Shown: positions 27,219 through 35,523 of the stretch, in pieces | How positions within the stretch are numbered: position 1 is the first letter of the stretch | Layout: the number at the start of each line of letters is the position of its first letter | Source: DASUBN01 sp036000105 | GTDB taxonomy: Bacteria > Pseudomonadota > Gammaproteobacteria > Natronospirales > REEB76 | DNA length: 64,000 nt | Assembly: GCA_036000105.1 (NCBI GenBank) | Contig: DASYGE010000014.1 | Location: forward strand, 62,001 to 126,000 | Direction: 5' to 3' | Notes under the pieces: model-generated | What the model saw: only the letters and a program-made list of their open reading frames with translations | The model's database searches: none | Told to the model about the DNA's origin: nothing | Translations under genes and position numbers: made by a program

Positions 27219-27740
27219 TTAAACTCCTTGCCGTCCTTTTATTTCAAACATCTTGGCAAGAGCACGAGCTGAGTGCGATGGGTTTCTCACCTTTCCACGA
27301 ATTATTCCGCGAATAACCCAATCGGGAAGTTTTGCCCCGCGATCATTTTCTATATCTTCATTTACAGCAAAACCCATCATAATTAAATAATCTTCTATCT
27401 CGCTTATGTGCTTGTGATTGCATTTTGTTGGAGGGTGCTCAAGTAAAAAGACCATTCCGGATCCCTTTTTAAAACCATTGAGTGCTCTTTCATAACGAAG
27501 TAAGTTTCTATCTGTAAAAACCTCTCGCTCAAAGGTCTTTGTAGCTTGACCTACATAGTATGGCCAAGAAACGCTCGTCCTCGGTGGTTTAATAGCAAAT
27601 ACATACACGCCAAATCGATTTCTTAGTCGAGGCAGTTCTTTAGACGATTCCCAAAAACCTTCGACATTAAGAACGCGGGCGCCTGTTGGTCGCTTTTGAA
27701 CGGAGACCTTAAACGGACCTCGAACGGTAAACTCAGCCAT
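27219..27740 (-). CDS. GIY-YIG-fold nuclease-like protein
   Basis: A 173-residue soluble protein. FGVYVFAI (G44-V-Y46), WPYYVGQATKTFEREVF (Y62-V-G64, with R72) and ISEIEDYLIMMG (E114/E116) follow the order GIY, YIG, Arg, Glu of the GIY-YIG nuclease fold, although spacing and the Arg are not textbook, so activity is uncertain. The C-terminus is basic. GGAGG lies seven bases before ATG 27740, a strong start. It is upstream of and in the same direction as the GHKL ATPase gene and shares its AT-rich composition, so the two appear to form one acquired unit. Confidence 0.72.
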   Translation of the reverse strand: MAEFTVRGPFKVSVQKRPTGARVLNVEGFWESSKELPRLRNRFGVYVFAIKPPRTSVSWPYYVGQATKTFEREVFTDRNLLRYERALNGFKKGSGMVFLLEHPPTKCNHKHISEIEDYLIMMGFAVNEDIENDRGAKLPDWVIRGIIRGKVRNPSHSARALAKMFEIKGRQGV

Positions 27741-27824
27741 ATAATTACCTCCCTATAAAATATCACTCCCTAAAATTATTTATCAGTTGTATACCTATCC
27801 TGGCTTCAAAATCGCTAATCCAAG

Positions 27825-29309
27825 TTATTCCGGCCGCATCAGGGGGAAGAGGATCACGTCCCGAATGGAAGCAGAATCCGTGAACAGCATCACCAGCCGG
27901 TCTATGCCGATGCCCTCGCCTGCCGTGGGTGGCATGCCGTGTTCCAGGGCCCGTACGTAGTCGGCGTCATAGAACATGGCTTCCTGGTCGCCCGCGTCCT
28001 TCTCCGCCACCTGGGCCTTGAAGCGTTCTGCCTGGTCTTCCGGATCGTTCAGCTCCGAGAAGCCATTGGCGAGTTCGCGGCCGCCCACGTAGAACTCGAA
28101 GCGGTCCACCAGGAAGGGATCGCTGTCCTTCTTGCGGGAGAGCGGCGAGACTTCCATAGGGTAATCGATGATGAACGTAGGCTGCTTGAGGTTCGGTTCC
28201 ACCGTGTGTTCGAACAGGGTGAACTGCAGCTTGCCCGCACCCCAGGAAGGCTTCACCGGGATCTTGTGCCGGGCGCACATGTCGCGCAGATAGCCCGCGT
28301 CGCGCAGGCGCGTCTTGTCGAGATGATTGGTCTCAGTGATGGCCTGTTCTATAGAGAGACGCTTGAAGGCGGGACCGAAATCGTAGGTGTCGCCCTGGTA
28401 GATGATCTTGGTGCCACCCTTGAGGGCCTGGGCAAGGCTGCGCATGAGGTTCTCGGTCAGGTCCATGAGGTCCACGTAAGTGGCGTAGGCTTGGTAGAAC
28501 TCCATCATGGTGAACTCAGGGTTGTGGCGCGTGGATACGCCCTCGTTCCTGAAGTTGCGGTTGATCTCGAAGACCCGCTCGAAGCCGCCCACCACCAGGC
28601 GCTTGAGATACAGCTCCGGTGCGACGCGCAGATATAGTTGCATGTCGAGGGCGTTGTGATGGGTGACGAAGGGTCGCGCGGCAGCACCGCCCGGGATGGG
28701 CTGCATCATGGGCGTCTCCACCTCGAGATAACCGAGCGCATTCATGAAATCCCGCACGTGCTGCACGATGTGGGTGCGGGTGCGGAACACCGCTGCCGAT
28801 TCCGGGTTCATGATGAGATCGAGATAGCGTTGGCGGTAACGGGTCTCGGTATCCGCCAAGCCGTGGAACTTCTCCGGCAGGGGCAGCATGGACTTGGAGA
28901 TGAGCCGGAGCTTCTCCGCCCGCACCGAGAGTTCACCGGTCTTGGTCTTGAAGAGCTCGCCCTCACCGGCCACGATATCGCCCACATCCCAAGTCTTGAA
29001 GTCCTCGTACAGCTCTTCGCCCAGGGTGTCCTTCTGCAGGAAGAGCTGCAGGCGGCCTGAGCTGTCCTGGATGTGGACGAAGCTGGCCTTGCCCATGATG
29101 CGCTTGCCCATCATGCGACCCGCCACCTTCACCCGGATCTTCTCCTGCTCCAGGGACTCGCCGCTGCGAGTGCCGTAGAGGCCATGCAGGTCCGCCGCCA
29201 GGGCGTCCCGATGGCAATCGTTGGGGAAGGCCAAGCCTTTCTCTCGCAGCCTTGCAAGCTTCTCCCTGCGTTGCTGGATTAGCGCATTTTCGTTTTCTTC
29301 GTTACTCAT
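27825..29309 (-). CDS. lysS: Lysyl-tRNA synthetase, class II
   Basis: Charges tRNA-Lys. The 494-residue enzyme has an N-terminal OB-fold anticodon domain (about 50-150, IRVKVAGRMMGKRIMGKASF) and the class II core with motif 2 FRNEGVSTRHNPEFTMMEF and motif 3 GEGIGIDRLVMLF. ATG 29309 is preferred; the open frame further upstream lies in the palindromic repeat. It follows prfB, as in E. coli, with the repeat between them. Confidence 0.97.
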   Translation of the reverse strand: MSNEENENALIQQRREKLARLREKGLAFPNDCHRDALAADLHGLYGTRSGESLEQEKIRVKVAGRMMGKRIMGKASFVHIQDSSGRLQLFLQKDTLGEELYEDFKTWDVGDIVAGEGELFKTKTGELSVRAEKLRLISKSMLPLPEKFHGLADTETRYRQRYLDLIMNPESAAVFRTRTHIVQHVRDFMNALGYLEVETPMMQPIPGGAAARPFVTHHNALDMQLYLRVAPELYLKRLVVGGFERVFEINRNFRNEGVSTRHNPEFTMMEFYQAYATYVDLMDLTENLMRSLAQALKGGTKIIYQGDTYDFGPAFKRLSIEQAITETNHLDKTRLRDAGYLRDMCARHKIPVKPSWGAGKLQFTLFEHTVEPNLKQPTFIIDYPMEVSPLSRKKDSDPFLVDRFEFYVGGRELANGFSELNDPEDQAERFKAQVAEKDAGDQEAMFYDADYVRALEHGMPPTAGEGIGIDRLVMLFTDSASIRDVILFPLMRPE

Positions 29310-29319
29310 GTAGTTCCCC

Positions 29320-29439
29320 GAAATGGATCTTTTGTCCTCTGGCGTTGTTGCAACCGCCCTCGGAGTCTTCACGTACGTAAGAGTACGCTCCAGCTCCTCG
29401 GGCGTCTGCGCCTAGCCAGAGGCCAAAATCTCTCATTTC
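29320..29439 (+). repeat. Long imperfect palindrome, copy A
   Basis: A 120-base inverted repeat between prfB and lysS. Ends GAAATG...CATTTC pair, then TTTTG/CAAAA, CCTCTGG/CCAGAGG and CGCCC/GGGCG towards a centre CACGTAC-GTAAGA-GTACGCTCC. It starts 21 bases after the prfB stop and ends 10 bases before the lysS ATG, so it is probably transcribed. Same family as 36987-37123 and 46329-46456. Confidence 0.8.
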
Positions 29440-29460
29440 TTCAGATTGCCTAAAATCTTC

Positions 29461-30559
29461 TTACAACCCCTGCTTAAGAGATGCCTCAATGAACGGGTCC
29501 AGCGCGCCATCCAGCACTTTTTGTGGGTCGCCGGTCTCGTATTCGGTGCGCAGGTCCTTGATCCGCGACTGATCCAGCACGTAGGAGCGGATCTGGCTGC
29601 CCCAGCCGATGTCCGCCTTGCTGTCCTCCAGCTTCTGCTGTTCCTCGCGGCGCTTCTGCATCTCCATCTCGTACATCTTCGCCTTGAGCATCTTCATGGC
29701 GGTGGCGCGGTTCTTGTGCTGGGAACGCTCGCTCTGGCAGGCCACCACGATACCCGTGGGGTTATGCGTGATGCGGATGGCAGAATCCGTCTTGTTGACG
29801 TGCTGGCCGCCCGCGCCCTGCGACCGATAGGTGTCGACCCGCAGGTCTGCCGGGTTGATCTCGATCTCTATCTCATCATCCACTTCCGGCGAGACGAAGA
29901 TGGAGGCGAAGGAGGTATGCCGCCGGGCGTTGGAATCGAAGGGCGATTTGCGTACCAGGCGGTGCACGCCGGTCTCGGTGCGCAGCCAGCCATAGGCATA
30001 GGGACCCTCGAAGCGCACCGTGGCGCTCTTGATCCCCGCCACTTCGGCCGCCGAGACTTCCACGAGTTCCACCTTGAAACCCCGGCGCTCACCCCAGCGC
30101 AGGTACATGCGCAGGAGTATGTTGGCCCAGTCCTGGGCCTCGGTGCCGCCGGAACCGGCCTGCACGTCCAGGAAGGCGTTGTGGGAATCCATCTCGCCGG
30201 AGAACATGCGGCGGAACTCCATGTCCGCCACCTGCTGATCCATGCGCCCCACGTCCTTGGCCACGTCGGCTACGCCGGCAGCGTCACCCTCCTCCACCAG
30301 CATCTCCAGGAGTTCCTGGGAATCGGTGAGGCCTTGGGCGAGCCTATCGAGGAGGGTCACCACCTCGTCCAGGCGCACACGTTCGCGGCCCAGTTCCTGG
30401 GCGCGTTCCGGCTTGTCCCAGACCTTGGGGTTCTCCAGCTCGCGATTTACTTCCTGGAGGCGTTCGCGCTTGAGGTCGTATTCAAAGATACCCCCGGAGG
30501 GCCAATGCGCGCCCTTGGAGGTCAGTGATCTTGTAGCGGATCGGATTGATGTCTTCCAC
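29461..30559 (-). CDS. prfB: Peptide chain release factor 2, expressed by +1 frameshift
   Basis: Terminates translation at UAA and UGA. Codons 1-25 (GTG 30559 to CTT 30485) encode MEDINPIRYKITDLQ...RGYL and end at an in-frame TGA; a +1 shift there continues into EYDLKRERLQEVN and the main 340-codon frame, giving 365 residues, the E. coli length. The GGQ loop is in SQGAGGQHVNKTDSA, the stop-codon recognition motif SPF is in VRKSPFDS. Annotators that ignore the shift would call a truncated gene. It precedes lysS. Confidence 0.95.
30482..30496 (-). promoter_or_regulatory. Programmed +1 frameshift site of prfB
   Basis: On the minus strand the sequence reads CGG GGG TAT CTT TGA with the TGA as codon 26. 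This matches the E. coli site (AGG GGG UAU CUU UGA): a Shine-Dalgarno-like GGGGG three bases before the slippery CTT, and a slow UGA stop. RF2 level would thus control its own synthesis. Confidence 0.93.
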
Positions 30560-30607
30560 GTAAGTCCCGAATTTCCCTGGATTTGAACCGCTATGTTACT
30601 ACAGTCG

Positions 30608-32341
30608 CTATAAAGCCTCGATATGCTCCACCAGGAGTTGCAGCTTGCGCTCACCCCGGTATTCGTTCACATCGGGCTTGTAGGCGATACGCAGACGGGT
30701 GCAGACGGCCGGGATGTGCTCGCCGGTCTGTCCGAAGGCGATGGCCTCGCAGCGGGGACCGCCGGCGGCATGCTCCAACACCAGTTTGAGATGCGCTCCG
30801 CCCAGGACACGTCGCTCCAACAGACGGAACTCACCGTCGAACAGCGGCTCCGGGAAGCCCTGGCCCCAGGGACCCGCTTCCCGCAGCAGTTGCGCGCATT
30901 CCAGGGTGAAGAAACCAGCTTCCAGCTCGCCATCGGTCTGCAACACCCCGGCGAGGTCGTCCTGGGAGAGCCAGCGGCGTGCTTCCTCATCGAAGGCCGT
31001 GCGGAATTCTTCGAAGCGCGATTCTTCCAGGCTGAGGCCGGCGGCCATGGCATGACCACCGAATTTACCGAGCAGCCCGGGGTGCCGACTGGAGATGGCT
31101 TCCAGGGCATCACGGATGTGCATGCCCTTCACCGAGCGGCCGGAACCCTTGAGGCTGCCGTCTTCGGCCCGGGCGAAGGCGATGACCGGACGCTGCGCCC
31201 GGTCTTTCACCTTCGAAGCCACCAGACCCACCACACCCTGATGCCAATCCGGATTGAAGAGACTTAGACCCACCGGCAGGGCCGGGTCGTCTTCGCTGAA
31301 ATCCAGATGGGCCAAGACCGCGAAAGCTTCCTGACGCATCCTGGCTTCGATCTCACGCCGCTCGCGGTTGAGCTCATCCAGGCGCTGAGCCAGCTCCTGC
31401 GCCCGTGCCGGGTCGTCCGTCAGCAGACACTCGATCCCCAAAGACATGTCCGTGAGCCGGCCGGCAGCATTGAGCCGCGGCGCCACGGTGAAACCCAGAT
31501 CGCTGGCGCTCAAGCGCTTGAGGTCCCGGTTACCCACTTGCATGAGCGCCCGTATGCCGGGGATGCAGCGGCCTGCGCGTATGCGCCGCATGCCCTCCGC
31601 CACCAGTATCCGGTTGTTGTGATCCAGCTGCACCATATCCGCCACAGTGCCCAAGGCCACCAGGTCCAGATGTTCCGCGAGATTGGGCTCGGATAGGCTG
31701 CGAGCGGTGAACCAGCCGCTCTCACGCAAGCTGGCGCGCAAGGCCGTGAGCAGATAGAACACCACGCCTACGCCGGCCAGGTGCTTGCTCGGGAAGGCAT
31801 CGCCCTTGAGGTTCGGATTGAGTATCGCGTCCGCATCCGGCAGCGTGGCGCCCGGCAGATGGTGGTCCGTCACCAGCACCCGTATGCCCCGTTCCCGGGC
31901 GGCGCTCACGCCCGCATGGCTGGAGATGCCGTTATCCACCGTGATGATGAGATCCGGCTTACGCTCCGATGCGAGCGCCACGATCTCGGGCGTCAGGCCG
32001 TAACCGTACTCGAAGCGATTAGGCACGAGGTAGTCCGCGTGTTCAGCACCGAAACGCCGCAAGGCCCGCACCAGCAGCGCGGAACTGGTGGCACCATCGG
32101 CATCGAAATCCCCCACCACCAGGATGCGGCGTTGCGCCTCGATGTGCTCCGCCAGCAACTCCACGGCGCGATCCATGCCGCTCAGGATCCGGTAATCGAT
32201 GAGGCTCGCGAGAGCCAGGTCGAGATCGGCCTGGCTCTCGATACCTCTGGCAGCGTACAAGCGCTTGAGCAGGGGATGCAGTCCGGCGGGAAGGTTCGCC
32301 TCGCCTCCGGCAGCACGCCGTTCTATGCGCCGCGCTTTCAT
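30608..32341 (-). CDS. recJ: Single-stranded-DNA-specific 5'-3' exonuclease RecJ
   Basis: Degrades 5' ends in recombination and mismatch repair. The 577 residues (same as E. coli) show the DHH phosphoesterase motifs DFDADGATSSAL, DNGISSH and VTDHHLPG, and the DHHA1 motif FGGHAMAAGLSL. ATG 32341 overlaps the upstream gene's stop by four bases (ATGA). Confidence 0.96.
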   Translation of the reverse strand: MKARRIERRAAGGEANLPAGLHPLLKRLYAARGIESQADLDLALASLIDYRILSGMDRAVELLAEHIEAQRRILVVGDFDADGATSSALLVRALRRFGAEHADYLVPNRFEYGYGLTPEIVALASERKPDLIITVDNGISSHAGVSAARERGIRVLVTDHHLPGATLPDADAILNPNLKGDAFPSKHLAGVGVVFYLLTALRASLRESGWFTARSLSEPNLAEHLDLVALGTVADMVQLDHNNRILVAEGMRRIRAGRCIPGIRALMQVGNRDLKRLSASDLGFTVAPRLNAAGRLTDMSLGIECLLTDDPARAQELAQRLDELNRERREIEARMRQEAFAVLAHLDFSEDDPALPVGLSLFNPDWHQGVVGLVASKVKDRAQRPVIAFARAEDGSLKGSGRSVKGMHIRDALEAISSRHPGLLGKFGGHAMAAGLSLEESRFEEFRTAFDEEARRWLSQDDLAGVLQTDGELEAGFFTLECAQLLREAGPWGQGFPEPLFDGEFRLLERRVLGGAHLKLVLEHAAGGPRCEAIAFGQTGEHIPAVCTRLRIAYKPDVNEYRGERKLQLLVEHIEAL

Positions 32342-33267
32342 GGCGCCGCCAACGGCCGTGGCAGACGCCAGAAGCGCCGGGCCGCACCGACATCCAGTGC
32401 AAGCAGGCCGAAGCCACCGAGATAGAGCCTGAGTCGTTTTAGCTTGCCGCTCTTGAGCTGCGCGAATAAGGGTGCGAACCAAGCCTTTTCCAAGGCAGAC
32501 GGGTCCGTCGCGGCTAGTGCCAGCAAGGTCTCCTGCTCGTCGGAGGGTATCCCCAGGGGCTCAGGCGTACGTCCCGCCCATAGCGCCAGACCATGGACCA
32601 AAGGCAGCTCACTCATGATGCTCTGGGGCGCAGTCACTACATCTGCCTTCGGCAAGACGCCGCCTCCCCAGAGCCACAGACTGTTGATGAGAGGGCGGCC
32701 GGCATCTTCCCGCGCGCTATTCACCCCATGGGCATGGAACAGCATCTGGGTCTCATTCATGAGTTGCTTGAGCCTGACTGCATCCGGGCCCGTGGGCATG
32801 TAATCCAGCACCGCCTGGCCGGCTGCGACTGCCGGCTCATGGGTGACGACCTCAAGAAGCCTGGGACAACGCAGATAAGCCCGCCCCTCTCTGGCCAGTT
32901 CCAGTTCCCAACCCTCGGCACCGTAGAGGGCATTGAAGGCAGCTGCCAGTGCGGCGATCTCATCGGAGCTGACCTCCAGCAGGGATTCCGGCATCAGCAC
33001 CAGCTGGTCCCGGTCCGGGGCGAGATGCACGAAGCCGGCGCATAACCGGTAGTCTCCATCCGCTCCGCCGCCGTCTGCCAGGCGCATGAAGGGCGCCAGC
33101 GTGAGCTGACTTGGTTCCAGGCCGAAGAGCGGCGCGAGGAATTCCGCCTGCGCCGGTGCTTTCACGGCCACGCCGCGCGCCACCATGCGCTCCAGCGCCG
33201 GCAGCCGGGGCCGGCCCGCCGCCTCGAAGCTGCGCTGGAAATCCGGGATGAAGACAGTGAAGGCCAT
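32338..33267 (-). CDS. RpfE-type regulatory protein
   Basis: A 309-residue protein of the COG4255 type, often annotated RpfE or phosphoglycerate-mutase-like regulator, found directly upstream of recJ in Xanthomonas and several other proteobacteria. The conserved box is RPLINSLWLWGGGVLP near residues 190-205, with LDYMPTGPDAVRLKQLMNE before it. No signal peptide or catalytic metal set of true iPGMs is visible. Function is not established. The stop overlaps recJ's start. Confidence 0.8.
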   Translation of the reverse strand: MAFTVFIPDFQRSFEAAGRPRLPALERMVARGVAVKAPAQAEFLAPLFGLEPSQLTLAPFMRLADGGGADGDYRLCAGFVHLAPDRDQLVLMPESLLEVSSDEIAALAAAFNALYGAEGWELELAREGRAYLRCPRLLEVVTHEPAVAAGQAVLDYMPTGPDAVRLKQLMNETQMLFHAHGVNSAREDAGRPLINSLWLWGGGVLPKADVVTAPQSIMSELPLVHGLALWAGRTPEPLGIPSDEQETLLALAATDPSALEKAWFAPLFAQLKSGKLKRLRLYLGGFGLLALDVGAARRFWRLPRPLAAP

Positions 33268-33323
33268 GGGGGTGGGTGACGTTAACTTGTGGGCATTATG
33301 CCGTTTGCCCTACCCTATTGGAT

Positions 33324-33698
33324 ATGAAGATCGCGAAAGAAAACCTGAGCCGCGACACCAAGGTGATACGCGCCTATGCCCCCGGCCGCATCAACGTGAG
33401 CGATGTGCTGCTGACCAAGAGCTTCATCCTGGCGCCGGATCGGGTGCTGGAAGACTGGCCGCCCCAGCGCTTCGAGGACCTGGAACCCGCCCATTTTGAG
33501 GCTGCCTTGGCCCTCGAGCCTGAGATCCTGCTCATCGGCACCGGTGCCACCCAGCGCTTCCTGCCGGGCAGCCTTATGGCCGAACTGAGCGCCAAGGGGA
33601 TAGGTGTGGAGGTGATGGATACGGCAGCTGCCTGCCGCACCTACAACATCTTATTGAGTGAAGACCGGAAGGTGGTGGCGGCTCTATTGATGATATAG
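33324..33698 (+). CDS. Mth938-like domain protein
   Basis: A 124-residue single-domain protein of the Mth938/NDUFAF3-like family (COG3737). Family features are ILLTKSFILAP-like LLTKSFILAPDRV, EILLIGTGATQRF and MDTAAACRTYNILLSEDRKVVAALL. The mitochondrial relative is a complex I assembly factor; the bacterial role is unknown. ATG 33324 gives the usual compact N-terminus. It is divergent from the RpfE-type gene and convergent with rpoS. Confidence 0.85.
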   Translation: MKIAKENLSRDTKVIRAYAPGRINVSDVLLTKSFILAPDRVLEDWPPQRFEDLEPAHFEAALALEPEILLIGTGATQRFLPGSLMAELSAKGIGVEVMDTAAACRTYNILLSEDRKVVAALLMI

Positions 33699-33708
33699 CC
33701 GCAGAAGA

Positions 33709-34749
33709 TCATCCGAACAGCGAATCCTCGGATAAGCCTTCGCTCTCGAGTATCTGGCGCAGCCTCTTCAGTGCATCCATCTGTATCTGGCGCACCCGCT
33801 CACGGGTCACACCGATGGCATTACCCACATCCTCCAAGGTGCCTTTCTCGCAGCCGTTCAGGCCGAAGCGCTTCTCCACCACCTGGCGCTGCTTGTCGTT
33901 GAGCCGCGACAGCCATTTCTCGATGATGGTCTGCATGTCCGCATCCTGCAGCATGCGCGAGGGGTCGGTGTTGTTCTCGTCCGGGATGGCGTCCAACAGC
34001 AAGCGATCGCCATCCCGATTGATGGGTGAATCCACCGAAGTGACCCGCTCGTTCAGGCCGAGTACCCGCTTCACTTCCTCCGGGGTCTTGTCCATCTCCA
34101 CCGCGATCTCCTCGGCGGTGGCTTCCCGGTCCAAACCATTGGACAGCTTGCGGGCCGCCCGCAGATAGAGATTGAGTTCCTTGATGACATGGATGGGCAG
34201 GCGGATGGTGCGGGTCTGGTTCATGATGGCCCGCTCGATGGTCTGGCGTATCCACCATGTGGCATAGGTGGAGAAGCGGAAGCCGCGCTCGGGGTCGAAC
34301 TTCTCCACCGCGTGGATCAGGCCGAGGTTGCCCTCTTCGATGAGGTCCAGCAGCGGCAGGCCGCGGTTGATGTACTTGCGTGCGATTTTGACCACGAGAC
34401 GCAGGTTGCTCTCGATCATGCGGCGGCGGGCGGATTCGTCGCCGCGCAGGGCGAGACGGCCGAAATAGACTTCTTCTTCGGCGGACAAGAGCGGTGAATA
34501 ACCGATCTCGGAGAGGTAGATGCGGGTGGCATCCAATTGAGCATCGCCGAACACCGGGGTGGCGCCGGCCTTCTCCTTCTCTTCCTCTTCTTCGGCTTCC
34601 AGCGGGCTGCCTGGTTCATCGGCCAACAGGGTCTCGGCGGCATCCTCGGGCGCGAGTTCCTCGACCGGGGGCGTACCCTCGGCCTCAGCCTCGAGCAGGA
34701 TATCTTCGTCCCTTCCAGGTTCGCTGCCGTGATTCAAACCATTGCCCAT
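33709..34749 (-). CDS. rpoS: RNA polymerase sigma factor RpoS
   Basis: Stationary-phase/general stress sigma factor. The 346 residues have an acidic N-terminal extension (about 1-85, with a run of Glu), region 1.2-2 (ARRRMIESNLRLVVKIARKYINRGLPLLDLIEEGNLGLIHAV, FRFSTYATWWIRQTIERAI), region 3 and region 4 (LSRLNDKQRQVVEKRFGLNG, GVTRERVRQIQMDAL). The order surE-pcm-nlpD-rpoS is the classical one. ATG 34749 is chosen over an upstream GTG-type extension. The acidic insert is longer than in E. coli (330 aa). Confidence 0.95.
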   Translation of the reverse strand: MGNGLNHGSEPGRDEDILLEAEAEGTPPVEELAPEDAAETLLADEPGSPLEAEEEEEKEKAGATPVFGDAQLDATRIYLSEIGYSPLLSAEEEVYFGRLALRGDESARRRMIESNLRLVVKIARKYINRGLPLLDLIEEGNLGLIHAVEKFDPERGFRFSTYATWWIRQTIERAIMNQTRTIRLPIHVIKELNLYLRAARKLSNGLDREATAEEIAVEMDKTPEEVKRVLGLNERVTSVDSPINRDGDRLLLDAIPDENNTDPSRMLQDADMQTIIEKWLSRLNDKQRQVVEKRFGLNGCEKGTLEDVGNAIGVTRERVRQIQMDALKRLRQILESEGLSEDSLFG

Positions 34750-34818
34750 GACGTTCCGTGCGACTGGACCGGGAGATGCCACCCTCAATCTTGCCTACGG
34801 TGCCGGCTCATATGCAAG

Positions 34819-35523
34819 TCAGCGCCGCGGCAGGTAACTCAGCGGATCCACGGGTCTGCCGTCATAACGTATCTCGAAGTGCAGCAACGGCCTGCCATCG
34901 CGGCCTAACCCCATGGTGGCGATGCGCTCGTCTATGCGCACGCTGTCGCCTTCCTTCACCAATATCTCGTCGTTGTCGGCGTAAGCGGAGAGGAAGCTCT
35001 CGCTGTTCTTGATGATTATGAGCTTGCCATAACCGATGATCCCGCTGCCAGCATACACCACCTTGCCGTTGGCGGCGGCGAGTATATCCGTGCCCTGGGA
35101 GGCGGTGATGTCTATACCCTTGGAGAGGGAACTGCCGGCGTGATACAGCCGCACCACCTGTCCGGTGACGGGCCAGCTCCACTGCAACGCACCGGCGGAA
35201 GGCACCGCGCTCGTGTCCGCGCGGCGTGTAGTGGCGGCCGGTGATGGGGATGCGGCGGCATGCAGGCTTGCCGCAGGCGCCGCCAGGGCCAGCTTATCGC
35301 CGGGATGGATGAGATAGTCCCGTCCCAGGCGGTTCCAGGACGCCACGTCGTGGTAATCCAATCCGTAGCGCCAGGCGATGGAATACAGGGTGTCGCCCTG
35401 TTTGACCACGTAGGCCGCGGGCGCGGGCTCCAGAGCTGCGCCGTCCTGCTGGGGTGTCCACTGCAAAGCGCCCGCGCAGCCGGCGAGCGATAACATGACG
35501 GCGAGCGCGAGACAGCGCTTCAC
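34819..35523 (-). CDS. nlpD: NlpD-like LysM/M23 lipoprotein
   Basis: Outer-membrane lipoprotein that activates the amidase AmiC for septal peptidoglycan splitting. The 234 residues have a lipobox (LSLAGC, Cys16), one LysM domain (about 37-82, YVVKQGDTLYSIAWRYGLD) and a C-terminal M23 domain (about 115-230). The M23 metal site is degenerate: SKGIDI replaces HxGxD and LLHFEIR lacks the first His of HxH, as expected for an activator rather than an enzyme. The start is GTG 35523, overlapping the pcm stop. Confidence 0.9.
   Translation of the reverse strand: MKRCLALAVMLSLAGCAGALQWTPQQDGAALEPAPAAYVVKQGDTLYSIAWRYGLDYHDVASWNRLGRDYLIHPGDKLALAAPAASLHAAASPSPAATTRRADTSAVPSAGALQWSWPVTGQVVRLYHAGSSLSKGIDITASQGTDILAAANGKVVYAGSGIIGYGKLIIIKNSESFLSAYADNDEILVKEGDSVRIDERIATMGLGRDGRPLLHFEIRYDGRPVDPLSYLPRR

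Noticed and set aside
25369..27830. TTATTC at both edges of the AT-rich cassette (25369-25374 and 27825-27830) as a target-site duplication.
   Set aside because: Both copies simply encode Glu followed by a TAA stop on the minus strand (ends of the GHKL gene and lysS); six bases matching this way is likely coincidence. No integrase, transposase or tRNA target is nearby.
29310..29372. A longer LysS N-terminus reaching 29372.
   Set aside because: It lies inside the palindromic repeat; ATG 29309 gives normal length with GGGGA upstream.
29320..29439. The long palindromes as integron attC sites.
   Set aside because: They lack the attC core sites (RYYYAAC/GTTRRRY), are not adjacent to cassette genes or an integrase and lie between core genes.
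30484..30654. prfB as a simple 397-codon gene starting at 30654.
   Set aside because: That N-terminus (Ser/Arg/Trp rich) is unlike RF2, whereas the other frame from GTG 30559 gives the RF2 N-terminus and the canonical frameshift site.
34819..35523. Loss of catalytic residues in the M23 domain of NlpD as a novelty.
   Set aside because: NlpD/EnvC-type amidase activators normally lack these residues, so this is expected.
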